The notes: generated by a model from the sequence alone, not told the origin. A stretch of 10,894 bases of DNA from PVC group bacterium (GCA_003565815.1 PXAS01000114.1:1-10894), one strand, 5' to 3'. Positions 5,870 to 10,894 are shown, counted from the stretch's first letter. Numbers and translations: made by a program.

Positions 5870-6047
5870 CCCCCTTCGCCCCGCCGATGCGGCGATCGGC
5901 GCTCCCGTCCACTCCGCCTCAATCTATGCCCCGAACCACCTCGAAACCCGCCTATTCCGATCATCGGAAACCGATTCCAGGAATTTTCCGATCGTCGGAA
6001 AACGCCTCCCCAGCCTTCTTTTCCATTGGCTTTCCGGGCGCTTTGCG
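5870..6047 (+). repeat. Leader repeat copy L4 (upstream part)
   Basis: Same block as L2 and L3, reaching CGCTTTGCG just before the CTAG in the -10 box. The continuation (CTAGAACCG... ATGAAAGCCGACCTG) is found 516 bp further on, after the inserted element. Confidence 0.85.
5955..6000 (+). promoter_or_regulatory. Paired TTCCGA dyads (L4)
   Basis: TTCCGATCATCGGAA (5955-5969) and TTCCGATCGTCGGAA (5986-6000), centres 5962 and 5993, 31 bp apart. The -35 box TTGGCT is at 6026-6031. The -10 box is destroyed by the insertion. Confidence 0.55.
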
Positions 6048-6051
6048 CTAG

Positions 6052-6563
6052 TAATCTGTCAACCAGAAATCTTCGGATAGGATTGGTCTATTTTGGATGC
6101 TGGGGATGGGAGGAGGGGCTTGTGCACCCTGGAAGGTTGTGCATGACCCTCCTCCCAATTCCAGCGCCAAAAGAGGCCAAAGCCATGGAAAAATCAATCA
6201 TGCCTTTCGAATTCCCTTTGAGATTCTTCATGTGATCCAACCCTGCGGATACTTCGCCGTCCTGCGGATTTTTTGGGTGGAAGGGAATTCTGCGAATGGC
6301 GATGCCGTCCCGCGAAGCATTTGTCGTTTCCAGTGGGATTCCGACGATGATCCGCAGTCCGGCGAAGCATCCGCAGGATCACCTCCATTTCTATTTTTTC
6401 ATTTCCTATTTCACAACGCCCAGTCCATCTGAGGCACCCCGAAAGGATTGGCGGGGTTTTATGGCGGTTTTTTACGGAAGACCTTGCGACGGTTTGTTTT
6501 TTAAATCTCAAAAAATCAGTCGTATCTCACGGTCCTATCCGAAGATTTCTGGTTGACAGAGTA
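6052..6563. mobile_element. 512-bp MITE-like element with 31-bp terminal inverted repeats
   Basis: The left end (6052-6082) starts TAATCTGTCAACCAGAAATC; the right end (6533-6563) is its reverse complement with a single mismatch over 31 bp. CTAG flanks both sides (6048-6051 and 6564-6567). The uninterrupted site is visible in L3 (CTAG at 4864), which proves the insertion. A CTAG target, with either a 4-bp or a TA duplication, fits IS5- or IS630-type elements (family knowledge). No transposase frame is present, so it must be moved in trans. Inside lie an inverted pair of CTGCGGAT-type repeats (about 6242-6268 and 6353-6379) and, at 6508-6524, TCAAAAAATCAGTCGTA, which resembles the end of the elements at 9639-10119. 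Confidence 0.88.
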
Positions 6564-6655
6564 CTAGAACCGTTTCCATGAAAGCCGACCTGTTCAACCT
6601 CCATCCTCTTGCATGATCCCGCATCCATGAACATCGTAGATGTAATTTCCCTAAT
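6564..6655 (+). repeat. Downstream part of leader copy L4 with nucleotidyltransferase gene remnant
   Basis: This 92-bp stretch matches 4864-4955 without gaps (86 of 92 by my count). It holds a 12-residue leader ORF (6578-6616, MKADLFNLHPLA) and the first nine codons of the nucleotidyltransferase gene (ATG 6627, MNIVDVISL). The match stops abruptly after CCCTAAT, so nothing of the enzyme remains. Confidence 0.85.
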
Positions 6656-6736
6656 GCAGATTACATCCGCAGTCTCTTGCCCGTGAGGATGGGGGAAGTC
6701 GGCGGAACGGGCCATGGTTCCGTGGTGGGCGTGTTT

Positions 6737-6811
6737 TCACGCTTTCCCCCGAAGGGTCAATTGATTAAAATACAGCTCATGAACCCGTTCCACCAAAGTG
6801 GCATTCTTCAT
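6737..6811 (-). CDS. Possible 24-residue ORF or truncated cassette gene
   Basis: It starts 7 nt beyond the attC-like site on the minus strand and encodes MKNATLVERVHELYFNQLTL plus RGKA, then stops. Its position is that expected for the first gene of the next cassette, cut short where leader L4 begins. It is too short to assign. The rest of 6656-6817 holds nothing else I can support. Confidence 0.25.
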   Translation of the reverse strand: MKNATLVERVHELYFNQLTLRGKA

Positions 6812-6817
6812 GTCAAA

Positions 6818-6866
6818 TTCCAACGTCTACCCGCACTGACTTGTTCGGTGCCGGGTCTTGTTGGCG
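6818..6866 (-). other. attC-like recombination site, distal end of the higBA cassette
   Basis: Read on the minus strand: CGCCAAC, spacer AAGA, stem arm CCCGGCACCGA, loop ACAAG, stem arm TCAGTGCGGG, spacer TAGAC, GTTGGAA. The stem pairs with one extra G and one mismatch, as in integron attC sites, which carry extrahelical bases and an unpaired central spacer. The end boxes match RYYYAAC/GTTRRRY only in the AAC and GTT cores and part of the rest. It starts 5 nt after the higA stop. It is nearly the same as the site at 9256-9304. Confidence 0.6.
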
Positions 6867-6871
6867 CTTGC

Positions 6872-7168
6872 TCAGGCTAAGGCCATCTGTTTGACTTCTT
6901 CATGAATCCGGGGGGAGATGGAATCCTCGGCAACTTCGAGGTCAAAATCCATCTGCAGGCCCAACCAGAAAGAGGCGGAATTTCCGAAATATACCGACAG
7001 CCTCAAGGCGGTGTCAGCCGTGATGCTGCGTTTGCCATGGATAATTTCATTGATTCTACGGGGGGAAACGCCCAAAGCGCGCCCAAGGTGATTCTGGCTA
7101 ATCTCCATGGGTTTGAGGAACTCTTCGAAGAGAACCTCACCGGGATGTACAGGTTTGATTTTTTTCAT
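6872..7168 (-). CDS. higA: HigA-family antitoxin (Xre-type HTH)
   Basis: This 98-aa protein has the HigA opening PVHPGEVLFEEFLKPMEIS (residues 6-24), a helix-turn-helix NHLGRALGVSPRRINEIIHG (about 26-45), then KRSITADTALRLSVYFGNSASFWLGLQMDFDL, all typical of the HigA family of XRE regulators. It binds and neutralises HigB and represses the operon. It lies 9 nt downstream of higB, in the usual toxin-first order. Five nt after its stop the attC-like site begins. The palindrome upstream of higB is its likely operator. Length is normal. Confidence 0.95.
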   Translation of the reverse strand: MKKIKPVHPGEVLFEEFLKPMEISQNHLGRALGVSPRRINEIIHGKRSITADTALRLSVYFGNSASFWLGLQMDFDLEVAEDSISPRIHEEVKQMALA

Positions 7169-7177
7169 GTGCTTTCC

Positions 7178-7459
7178 TTAGTGATAATCTACAATCTCGA
7201 CATTGCGGGCATGGCCATCCACCCATTCAAAGCAGATCCGCCATTGCTGATTGATTCGGAGGCTGTGTTGCCCCTTTCGCTTGCCTGAAAGGGCTTCCAG
7301 CCGATTTGCTGGCGGAATCCGAAGATCCTGCACGGTGGAGCTTCTATGAAGCATCTTTAATTTCCGATAGGCCACCTGTTGAATGTCAGAAGGCAGGCGT
7401 TTGGAGAACTCCCTGCGAAAGAGCTTCTCGGTTTCTTTGCATGCGAAACATTCAATCAT
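7178..7459 (-). CDS. higB: HigB-family toxin (RelE superfamily)
   Basis: This 93-aa protein carries the HigB signature: MIECFACKETEKLFRRE at the start, KLKMLHRSSTVQDLRIPPANRLEAL in the middle, and GQHSLRINQQWRICFEW near the end, where the Arg and Trp residues of RINQQWRI are family-conserved. HigB proteins are ribosome-dependent mRNA endonucleases. The ATG at 7459 is supported by the match of residue 1 onward to the family and by the promoter just upstream. The -10 box ends 8 nt before the ATG, so the transcript has almost no 5' leader. The pair fills one cassette between two attC-like sites. Confidence 0.94.
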   Translation of the reverse strand: MIECFACKETEKLFRREFSKRLPSDIQQVAYRKLKMLHRSSTVQDLRIPPANRLEALSGKRKGQHSLRINQQWRICFEWVDGHARNVEIVDYH

Positions 7460-7467
7460 TGAGAATC

Positions 7468-7496
7468 AATGTATAACGCATAGCGTTATCCGTCAA
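7468..7496 (-). promoter_or_regulatory. higBA promoter with palindromic operator
   Basis: On the minus strand: TTGACG (7496-7491), a 17-bp spacer, TACATT (7473-7468). The spacer holds a perfect palindrome ATAACGC-TAT-GCGTTAT (7489-7473), the kind of site HigA-type repressors bind. This gives the cassette its own autoregulated promoter. Inference from sequence and family habit. Confidence 0.75.
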
Positions 7497-7515
7497 GTTT
7501 TATTTTTCTTTCCAT

Positions 7516-7574
7516 CGCTAACGTCCACGCTGAGGCGCAGCGTTTACGCTGTCGCCTCCAGCGGCTTGTTCGAA
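7516..7574 (-). other. attC-like recombination site between the higBA and DUF2283 segments
   Basis: Minus strand: TTCGAAC, AAGC, a stem arm CGCTGGAGGCGACAGCG, loop TAAA, stem arm CGCTGCGCCTCAGCG, spacer TGGAC, GTTAGCG. The two arms pair perfectly except for two extra bases (G and A) in the first arm. Extrahelical bases in one arm are the hallmark of integron attC hairpins. The site starts 5 nt after the DUF2283 gene stop. The AAC and GTT cores are intact, but the full RYYYAAC and GTTRRRY boxes are imperfect. It is the best of the three sites. Confidence 0.7.
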
Positions 7575-7579
7575 TTCAT

Positions 7580-7765
7580 TCAGATGAAACTGACTTCGGA
7601 CAACTCGCTTCGCTTGCTGGCATGCTCCACTGTGATGGATACCACATTCCCGGATGCGGCCATGTCCAGATAGATGTCTTCGGATAGCTCACGTGTCTCC
7701 GAAGGGATTCCCGTGCCGAACTCCAATAAAGTGGTGTCGGTTTCTTCAAAATATTTGATCTTCAT
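7580..7765 (-). CDS. DUF2283 family protein
   Basis: This 61-aa protein matches the DUF2283 pattern: KIKYFEETDTTLLEF, then SETRELSEDIYLDMAASGNV followed by VSITVEHASKR. The family is short, beta-rich and often found beside DUF4258-type genes as a putative toxin-antitoxin or regulatory pair; its molecular role is unproved. The start overlaps the upstream gene's stop (ATGA, 7762-7765). Its stop lies 5 nt before an attC-like site, the normal place for a cassette's last gene. Confidence 0.85.
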   Translation of the reverse strand: MKIKYFEETDTTLLEFGTGIPSETRELSEDIYLDMAASGNVVSITVEHASKRSELSEVSFI

Positions 7766-8007
7766 ATCTGTTGTTCCTCATAATCAAGGTCAAAAAATGC
7801 CTTGGGCACGGTTTCGCAATCTTCAAGAAGGATAACACGCAAGGCACGGTTTTCAAAGCCAGAAATCCTTGCCCAGCGCCGAATCCGTCCGTCTGACTGG
7901 ATCACCCCGGTTTCCGGGCCACCCTCGGGGAATTGGCGGGGACCCTGGAATGTTGGTTTTCGGACCCGGAGCCGGAACTGAAGGTGGCCGAAATGCCCGC
8001 GCCGCAT
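7762..8007 (-). CDS. Small protein paired with DUF2283 (DUF4258-like end)
   Basis: The last 45 residues look genuine: SDGRIRRWARI, then FENRALRVILLEDCETVPKA and FFDLDYEEQ. From memory this resembles small proteins with an L-R-V-[IV]-L-L-x-D-x-E-T-V-H-N-A-F-F-D ending that precede DUF2283 genes. The start is uncertain: the ATG at 8007 gives 81 aa, but the first 35 residues (arginine- and proline-rich) do not look conserved. A GTG codon at about residue 35 could be the real start, or a frameshift may have damaged the front half. The stop overlaps the DUF2283 start, so translation is coupled. Confidence 0.6.
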   Translation of the reverse strand: MRRGHFGHLQFRLRVRKPTFQGPRQFPEGGPETGVIQSDGRIRRWARISGFENRALRVILLEDCETVPKAFFDLDYEEQQI

Positions 8008-8067
8008 TCGACGAAGGAGAATGCTTCCTAAGTGCCATTCCTAGCCAACTCCAATTTTTAACAATGT

Positions 8068-8994
8068 TTACCGGGACAATACGGTCCGGAAGCCATTTCC
8101 TGGATAAGTATTTCTCGGGGCACCATAGTTACGGTTTCCAACGCGGCAATAAGGAGGGGTACTGTTCCAACTGCCACCACGTAGCACGCGAGCCCTGTCT
8201 TCTAACTCCGGAAACCAATCAAAACACCATTCCAATAGATTTCCCGCCATGTCGTGTAATCCGTAAGCATTCGCAGCAAAAGACCCCACCGGTGAAGTGT
8301 ACGGATCTCGAATCCACCCCCGAGGGGGTGAGTCGTTTCGGTAGGCTGGGTGATATGTCTCTATGGCATAGCCTTGGTGCTCTTCATACGAATGAACACC
8401 GTCTGCGGATGCACGGTAGTTTGCATTAATATGACTAATTCTATCCCCCCACGGGAATCGTTGCCCGATTAAACCTCCCCGTGCAGCGTATTCCCATTCT
8501 GTTGACGTTGGCAAGCGATAGCCCGCAGCAGAGGTCTGGATAACGTCATTCTCTTGGCCCGTCCGATATACTGCTCCATTGACCGTATAAACAGCCGGTA
8601 GACCCTCCATCTCGCTTCGTGCATTGCACCATTTCACCACGTCGTACCAGTTCACGGAATGCACAGGATGATGCGGCGCGTTTCCAGAACCGGCGTTATC
8701 GAAACGGTAACCGTTCGTTTTCGCCCATGTGTAGACATTTTCCCACATTAACTTGGTTACATGTGTGGCATCCATGTAGAAAGATTCTACCGTAAGATTG
8801 TACGTGTCAGGATAAACTATTCCAGAATGAAGAACCTCCCCTGGCGGGTTTTTCCCTGCGTTCGTCCCGCCAGGAATCAGCACCATGCCATCTGGAATGC
8901 GATTTCTATCGTTGAAGAGGCTTATGCAGCCCGCTGTGCCTAGCACCGCCACGCAAGCCAAGACATTCAAACCATATCGTGTCCAATACTTCAT
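8068..8994 (-). CDS. FGE-sulfatase-domain (SUMF1-like) lipoprotein
   Basis: This 308-aa protein has an N-terminal lipoprotein signal (MKYWTRYGLNVLACVAVLGT then AGC, lipobox Cys about residue 22), so it is probably membrane-anchored and exported. The rest is a formylglycine-generating-enzyme fold: DGMVLIPGG, PVHSVNWYDVVKWCNA, YRLPTSTEWEYAARGG, FPWGD, SPVGSFAANAYGLHDMAGNL, RVLRGGSWN and a closing GFRT. True FGE needs two cysteines near GGS; here only the YCRVG Cys remains and the first position is Ser (GGSWNS), so oxidase activity is unlikely. The start at 8994 is chosen for the signal peptide; the open frame reaches 9261 but that part lacks any domain. It lies in the segment between two attC-like sites. 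Confidence 0.88.
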   Translation of the reverse strand: MKYWTRYGLNVLACVAVLGTAGCISLFNDRNRIPDGMVLIPGGTNAGKNPPGEVLHSGIVYPDTYNLTVESFYMDATHVTKLMWENVYTWAKTNGYRFDNAGSGNAPHHPVHSVNWYDVVKWCNARSEMEGLPAVYTVNGAVYRTGQENDVIQTSAAGYRLPTSTEWEYAARGGLIGQRFPWGDRISHINANYRASADGVHSYEEHQGYAIETYHPAYRNDSPPRGWIRDPYTSPVGSFAANAYGLHDMAGNLLEWCFDWFPELEDRARVLRGGSWNSTPPYCRVGNRNYGAPRNTYPGNGFRTVLSR

Positions 8995-9255
8995 GAAGCG
9001 ACCTTCAACATGCACTGTTGAACATAACCGAGGCCAGCGGACGACGCGATAAAGCGGCGTTCGATGCGCCTGATGGTTGTGATTTTCAAGGGGGTGGCGA
9101 ATGAAGGTTTTATTTTGGAAATTTGGCATGAGGCTTTGGTTTGGAAAAAAGACTATTGGAATACTCGGACCGACAAATAAACCGTTGTTTTCCGAGCGAT
9201 ACGGATACCGTAAGCCGTTGTTCAGAATTGGCCCTTGGCGCATGTTTGTTGATTC
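8995..9255 (-). other. Upstream region of the FGE-like lipoprotein gene
   Basis: About 260 bp without a gene I can support, although one minus-strand frame is open throughout. A weak GAAGG lies about 8 nt before the lipoprotein ATG. No convincing promoter was found. Confidence 0.4.
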
Positions 9256-9304
9256 GCACAACGTCTACCCGCACTGACTGGTTCAGTGGCGGGTTTTGTT
9301 GAAC
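9256..9304 (-). other. attC-like (or attI-proximal) recombination site next to the recombinase remnant
   Basis: Minus strand: GTTCAAC (fits RYYYAAC), AAAA, stem arm CCCGCCACTGA, loop ACCAG, stem arm TCAGTGCGGG, spacer TAGAC, GTTGTGC. The stem is perfect apart from one extra C. Of 49 bp most are shared with 6818-6866. On the plus strand the same hairpin is followed by TTTTGTT and would look like a terminator, but no plus-strand gene ends here. Confidence 0.6.
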
Positions 9305-9536
9305 TAAGCTGCTACGCGGCAGGGTGTTAGATGTGTTGGATTCGATTTTCATCTGAAAAGATCGGCAGGAGCAACGGAGGATGTCAATGTAGGGGTCTAT
9401 GTCATACTACAACACCCCCCGCATCTCCTCGGTTCATACTGAGGGAAGCCGCTGTAGTGAGCAAGTCAAAAACCACACAAATCCCTCCCGAATTCGCCGC
9501 CCAAACCTCGGTCGACGCAACAAGGATCCGCTTCAG

Positions 9537-9638
9537 TATGACCCCTCCACTCTCCGGGAGGATCTGATCCGGGAGTTTTTCCTCTACATCAAAACCGAGC
9601 GGAACTGGAAGCCCAAAAGCATGCGCTCCTCCGCTGCC
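9537..9638 (+). pseudogene. Tyrosine recombinase remnant, part 1 (N-terminal SAM-like domain)
   Basis: The frame reads YDPSTLREDLIREFFLYIKT, ERNWKPKSMRSSAA. It matches the region of XerD/integron-type tyrosine recombinases where an E-x-x-I-x-x-F-x-x-[YW]-L-x-x-E-R helix is followed by K-W/S-x-S-T-x-x-x-x-x-x-A-L. The plus-strand frame is open from 9399, but residues before 9537 show no recombinase likeness, so the true N-terminus is lost or frameshifted. The fragment breaks at an insertion and resumes in frame at 10129. It points away from the minus-strand cassettes, as an integron integrase does. Family assignment is from memory. Confidence 0.55.
9630..9638 (+). repeat. 9-bp direct repeat TCCGCTGCC, first of three
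   Basis: TCCGCTGCC occurs at 9630-9638, 9804-9812 and 10120-10128, each time exactly at the edge of an inserted element. It is part of the recombinase frame, so it is the target and its duplications. Confidence 0.85.
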
Positions 9639-9803
9639 TACGGCCGATTTTTTGAGAGAGGAAGGGTTGGAATATGGAGGCGGAGCGTCCCGCTCCGGTG
9701 TCTTCAGAATCGATTTCCGATAGACATCATGAAGCTCCCGGAGCGGGACGCTCCGCCTCCATACGTCAAGTCCCCACCATTTGCCTTCAAAAAATCAGCC
9801 GTA
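9639..9803. mobile_element. 165-bp inverted-repeat element A
   Basis: It begins TACGGCCGATTTTTTGA and ends TTCAAAAAATCAGCCGTA, about 17-bp terminal inverted repeats with one mismatch, flanked by TCCGCTGCC. Inside, a 26-bp arm at 9673-9698 (GGCGGAGCGTCCCGCTCC core) is repeated inverted at 9738-9763. No coding capacity; a MITE-like passenger. Confidence 0.8.
9673..9763. repeat. Inverted pair of 26-bp GGAGGCGGAGCGTCCCGCTCC-type palindromes
   Basis: Arms 9673-9698 and 9738-9763 are perfect reverse complements. Each arm is itself a hairpin (GGAGCG-TCC-CGCTCC), giving a nested palindrome like REP/BIME units. Confidence 0.85.
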
Positions 9804-9812
9804 TCCGCTGCC

Positions 9813-10119
9813 CACGGCTGATTTTTTGAAGACTGGAAAATTGTAACGGGGAATACATTACGTGAGAATTGCCAAGCATTGGAAAATATCCCACGGATAG
9901 CCATGCCGGACCACGGATCGGTTATGACAAAGGTGTGCAGAAGCTTGTTCCTCAATCTTGAATGAAATTCCCGAAGCGTATTGAGAATTTTCTGATCCAT
10001 CCGTGGTCCGGCAAGGCTATCCGTGGTTCACTATTTCTTTCTTCTCCCATTCTGCGAAATCTCGAATTAATTCGATCCTCGATTCGTCCATGCTTTGCCT
10101 TTTCAAAAAATCAGCCGTA
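9813..10119. mobile_element. 307-bp inverted-repeat element B, in tandem with A
   Basis: It begins CACGGCTGATTTTTTGAA and ends TTCAAAAAATCAGCCGTA, 17-bp inverted repeats, and is flanked by TCCGCTGCC on both sides, the left copy shared with element A. Inside, a 28-bp arm at 9891-9918 is repeated inverted at 9999-10026 with one mismatch (CCACGGATAGCC, TGCCGGACCACGGAT). No protein of recognisable kind is encoded. The junction A-B creates a perfect 17-bp stem (9786-9802 with 9814-9830). Confidence 0.8.
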
Positions 10120-10128
10120 TCCGCTGCC

Positions 10129-10551
10129 GCACTCAAACTTTTTTATGTGGACATGCTGGAAAAAGAAGACTGGAGGGTCTTCTCGCAGCTGCATATTCGT
10201 GACCACGACGAGCTGCCTGCCGTGTTGACAAAGCTGCGGAACGCCCACCCGGCGCTTTTTGTACCTGAGCCCGAAATGGAAAAACGCCAGAGCACCGCCA
10301 TGATCAGGCCGCCGCATTCTGATACACTACTTCATCTTCTGGCCACTGACATCCGCTCAGCCGTCATCAGGATGCTTGATGCCCTGAATGAAATGAACCC
10401 AATCAGCGAACAAAAATCCGCTTTGAAAACACATCCGCCGCGACAAAAAACACCGGGCCTGGGAAAACGGCTCCCGGAAAACGGAAAATTCACCCCTCAG
10501 CGCCCCTCACTGGCTCGAAAACAGCGCGATCCCAAAACACAAAACGCATAA
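10129..10551 (+). pseudogene. Tyrosine recombinase remnant, part 2, with unrelated C-terminal tail
   Basis: Removing 9639-10128 joins SSAA to ALKLFYVDMLEKEDWRVFSQ and then HIRDHDELPAVLT in the same frame. The pattern A-L-x-x-F-Y-x-x-x-L-x-x-x-W then L-P-x-V-L-T is the link between the two domains of IntI/XerD-like recombinases. The catalytic domain (R...H-x-x-R...Y) should follow, but after 10230 the sequence (KLRNAHPALF, later MIRPPHSDTLLHLLATDIRS and a basic Pro/Lys-rich end) shows none of it. The gene is therefore truncated, and the tail is unrecognised. About 100 bp after its stop hold nothing I can name. Confidence 0.5.
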
Positions 10552-10647
10552 GACCAGCCTCACGCTGATCCCCCGGGCTTGTTCAACCAAAAGGTGCAGT
10601 CGAAAACCTTATGAAGCTTTCGCTACGACCTTTATTGTTGGCTTTGG

Positions 10648-10893
10648 TCAGTGTGCGAGTTTCACTGTGGCCAATCGATTAAGGCTCACCCCGGCTTCCA
10701 CCGCTTGGAGGGTTAGGTCGCGATGTACATCAGGGGGGACCCGCACCATAAATTTGCCACTGAATTTTCGACTGGCCAGGGGTTCGGGAACTAATTCTCC
10801 TGATGCGTTCATTTCCTCCACGACATCGGCGACGACACGCCGGACTCCTCGCAGCGCGGCTTCTGGCGATACTGCCAGCCAGCTGAGACCGGG
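10648..10893 (-). CDS. hicB: HicB-type antitoxin, C-terminal part (runs off the window)
   Basis: Eighty-one residues are visible, ending at TGA (10650-10648). They read PGLSWLAVSPEAALRGVRRV, then EMNASGELVPEPLASRKFSG, then KFMVRVPPDVHRDLTLQAVE and AGVSLNRLA. The first part is the end of the HicB alpha-beta fold (LSW-x-x-x-x-x-EAL). SGKFMVRVPPDVHRDL with GVSLNRLA is the ribbon-helix-helix DNA-binding domain of the longer HicB class. It therefore differs from the short HicB at 2212. The N-terminus and any hicA partner lie beyond the window's right end. Confidence 0.85.
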   Translation of the reverse strand, partial: PGLSWLAVSPEAALRGVRRVVADVVEEMNASGELVPEPLASRKFSGKFMVRVPPDVHRDLTLQAVEAGVSLNRLATVKLAH

Positions 10894-10894
10894 A

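Noticed and set aside
6426..6462. Hairpin ACCCCG...CGGGGT followed by TTTATGG as terminator
   Set aside because: The stem is short, the loop long and the T-run weak; no gene precedes it.
9001..9075. Possible fourth attC-like site in the lipoprotein upstream region
   Set aside because: AAC and GTT cores occur on the minus strand, but the arms between them do not pair.
9261..9300. Plus-strand intrinsic terminator (hairpin followed by TTTTGTT)
   Set aside because: No plus-strand gene ends here, and the near-copy at 6818-6866 and the AAC/GTT ends fit a recombination site better.
9110..9352. 80-codon minus-strand frame across the attC-like site
   Set aside because: It translates the recombination site itself and shows no conserved pattern; no promoter or ribosome site was found.
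9704..10000. 98-codon minus-strand frame
   Set aside because: It crosses both tandem elements and their hairpins, so it exists only because of the insertion junction.
1..10894. CRISPR array, tRNA or rRNA genes
   Set aside because: No regularly spaced direct repeats with unique spacers and no tRNA- or rRNA-like segments were seen. The repeats present are dispersed or inverted.

Overview
The window looks like an accessory island from a bacterium of the PVC group (Kiritimatiellota, Lentisphaerota or Verrucomicrobiota are the best guesses). The basis is moderate GC, many TTCCGA-type dyads, GGCGGAGCGTCCCGCTCC-type and GACGGACATCGTCCGCC-type palindromes, and a lipoprotein with a formylglycine-generating-enzyme (FGE) fold of the kind these phyla carry in many copies. 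This is pattern memory; no database was searched. There is no core metabolism here. Nearly every recognisable gene belongs to a toxin-antitoxin, defence-like or mobile-element family.

Left part (1-5250, plus strand). Different gene modules sit behind copies of one recurring leader. The leader is about 190 bp with two TTCCGA dyads exactly 31 bp apart, then a TTGGCT-17 bp-TAGAAY promoter, then the first codons (MKADLI...) of what looks like an AAA-ATPase gene. Behind the copies are: (1) a DUF3800 protein and a possible BECR-fold nuclease; (2) hicA-hicB, then a 316-aa protein of unknown family and a RES-domain protein; (3) a nucleotidyltransferase-type module with most of the enzyme gene deleted and its small partner kept. 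A fourth copy (5870-6655) is split by a 512-bp element with 31-bp terminal inverted repeats, inserted at CTAG in the -10 box. A small overlapping two-gene pair lies on the minus strand between copies three and four.

Right part (6818-9304, minus strand) looks like an integron cassette array. Three sites (9256-9304, 7516-7574, 6818-6866) share the attC plan: AAC...GTT ends, an unpaired spacer, and an imperfect hairpin with extrahelical bases. Two begin 5 nt after a stop codon. They bound a higB-higA cassette with its own promoter and palindromic operator, and a longer segment with an FGE-like lipoprotein and a DUF2283 pair. Divergent to them (9537-10230, plus) is the remnant of a tyrosine recombinase, broken by two tandem small elements that share three copies of the 9-bp direct repeat TCCGCTGCC. 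Excising them rejoins the frame. The recombinase C-terminal catalytic part is missing, so any integron here is a relic. The window ends inside a HicB-type antitoxin gene on the minus strand.

The genes do not form one pathway. They are independent selfish or protective modules gathered by three visible processes: cassette-type recombination, duplication of a promoter-leader unit, and insertion of small inverted-repeat elements.
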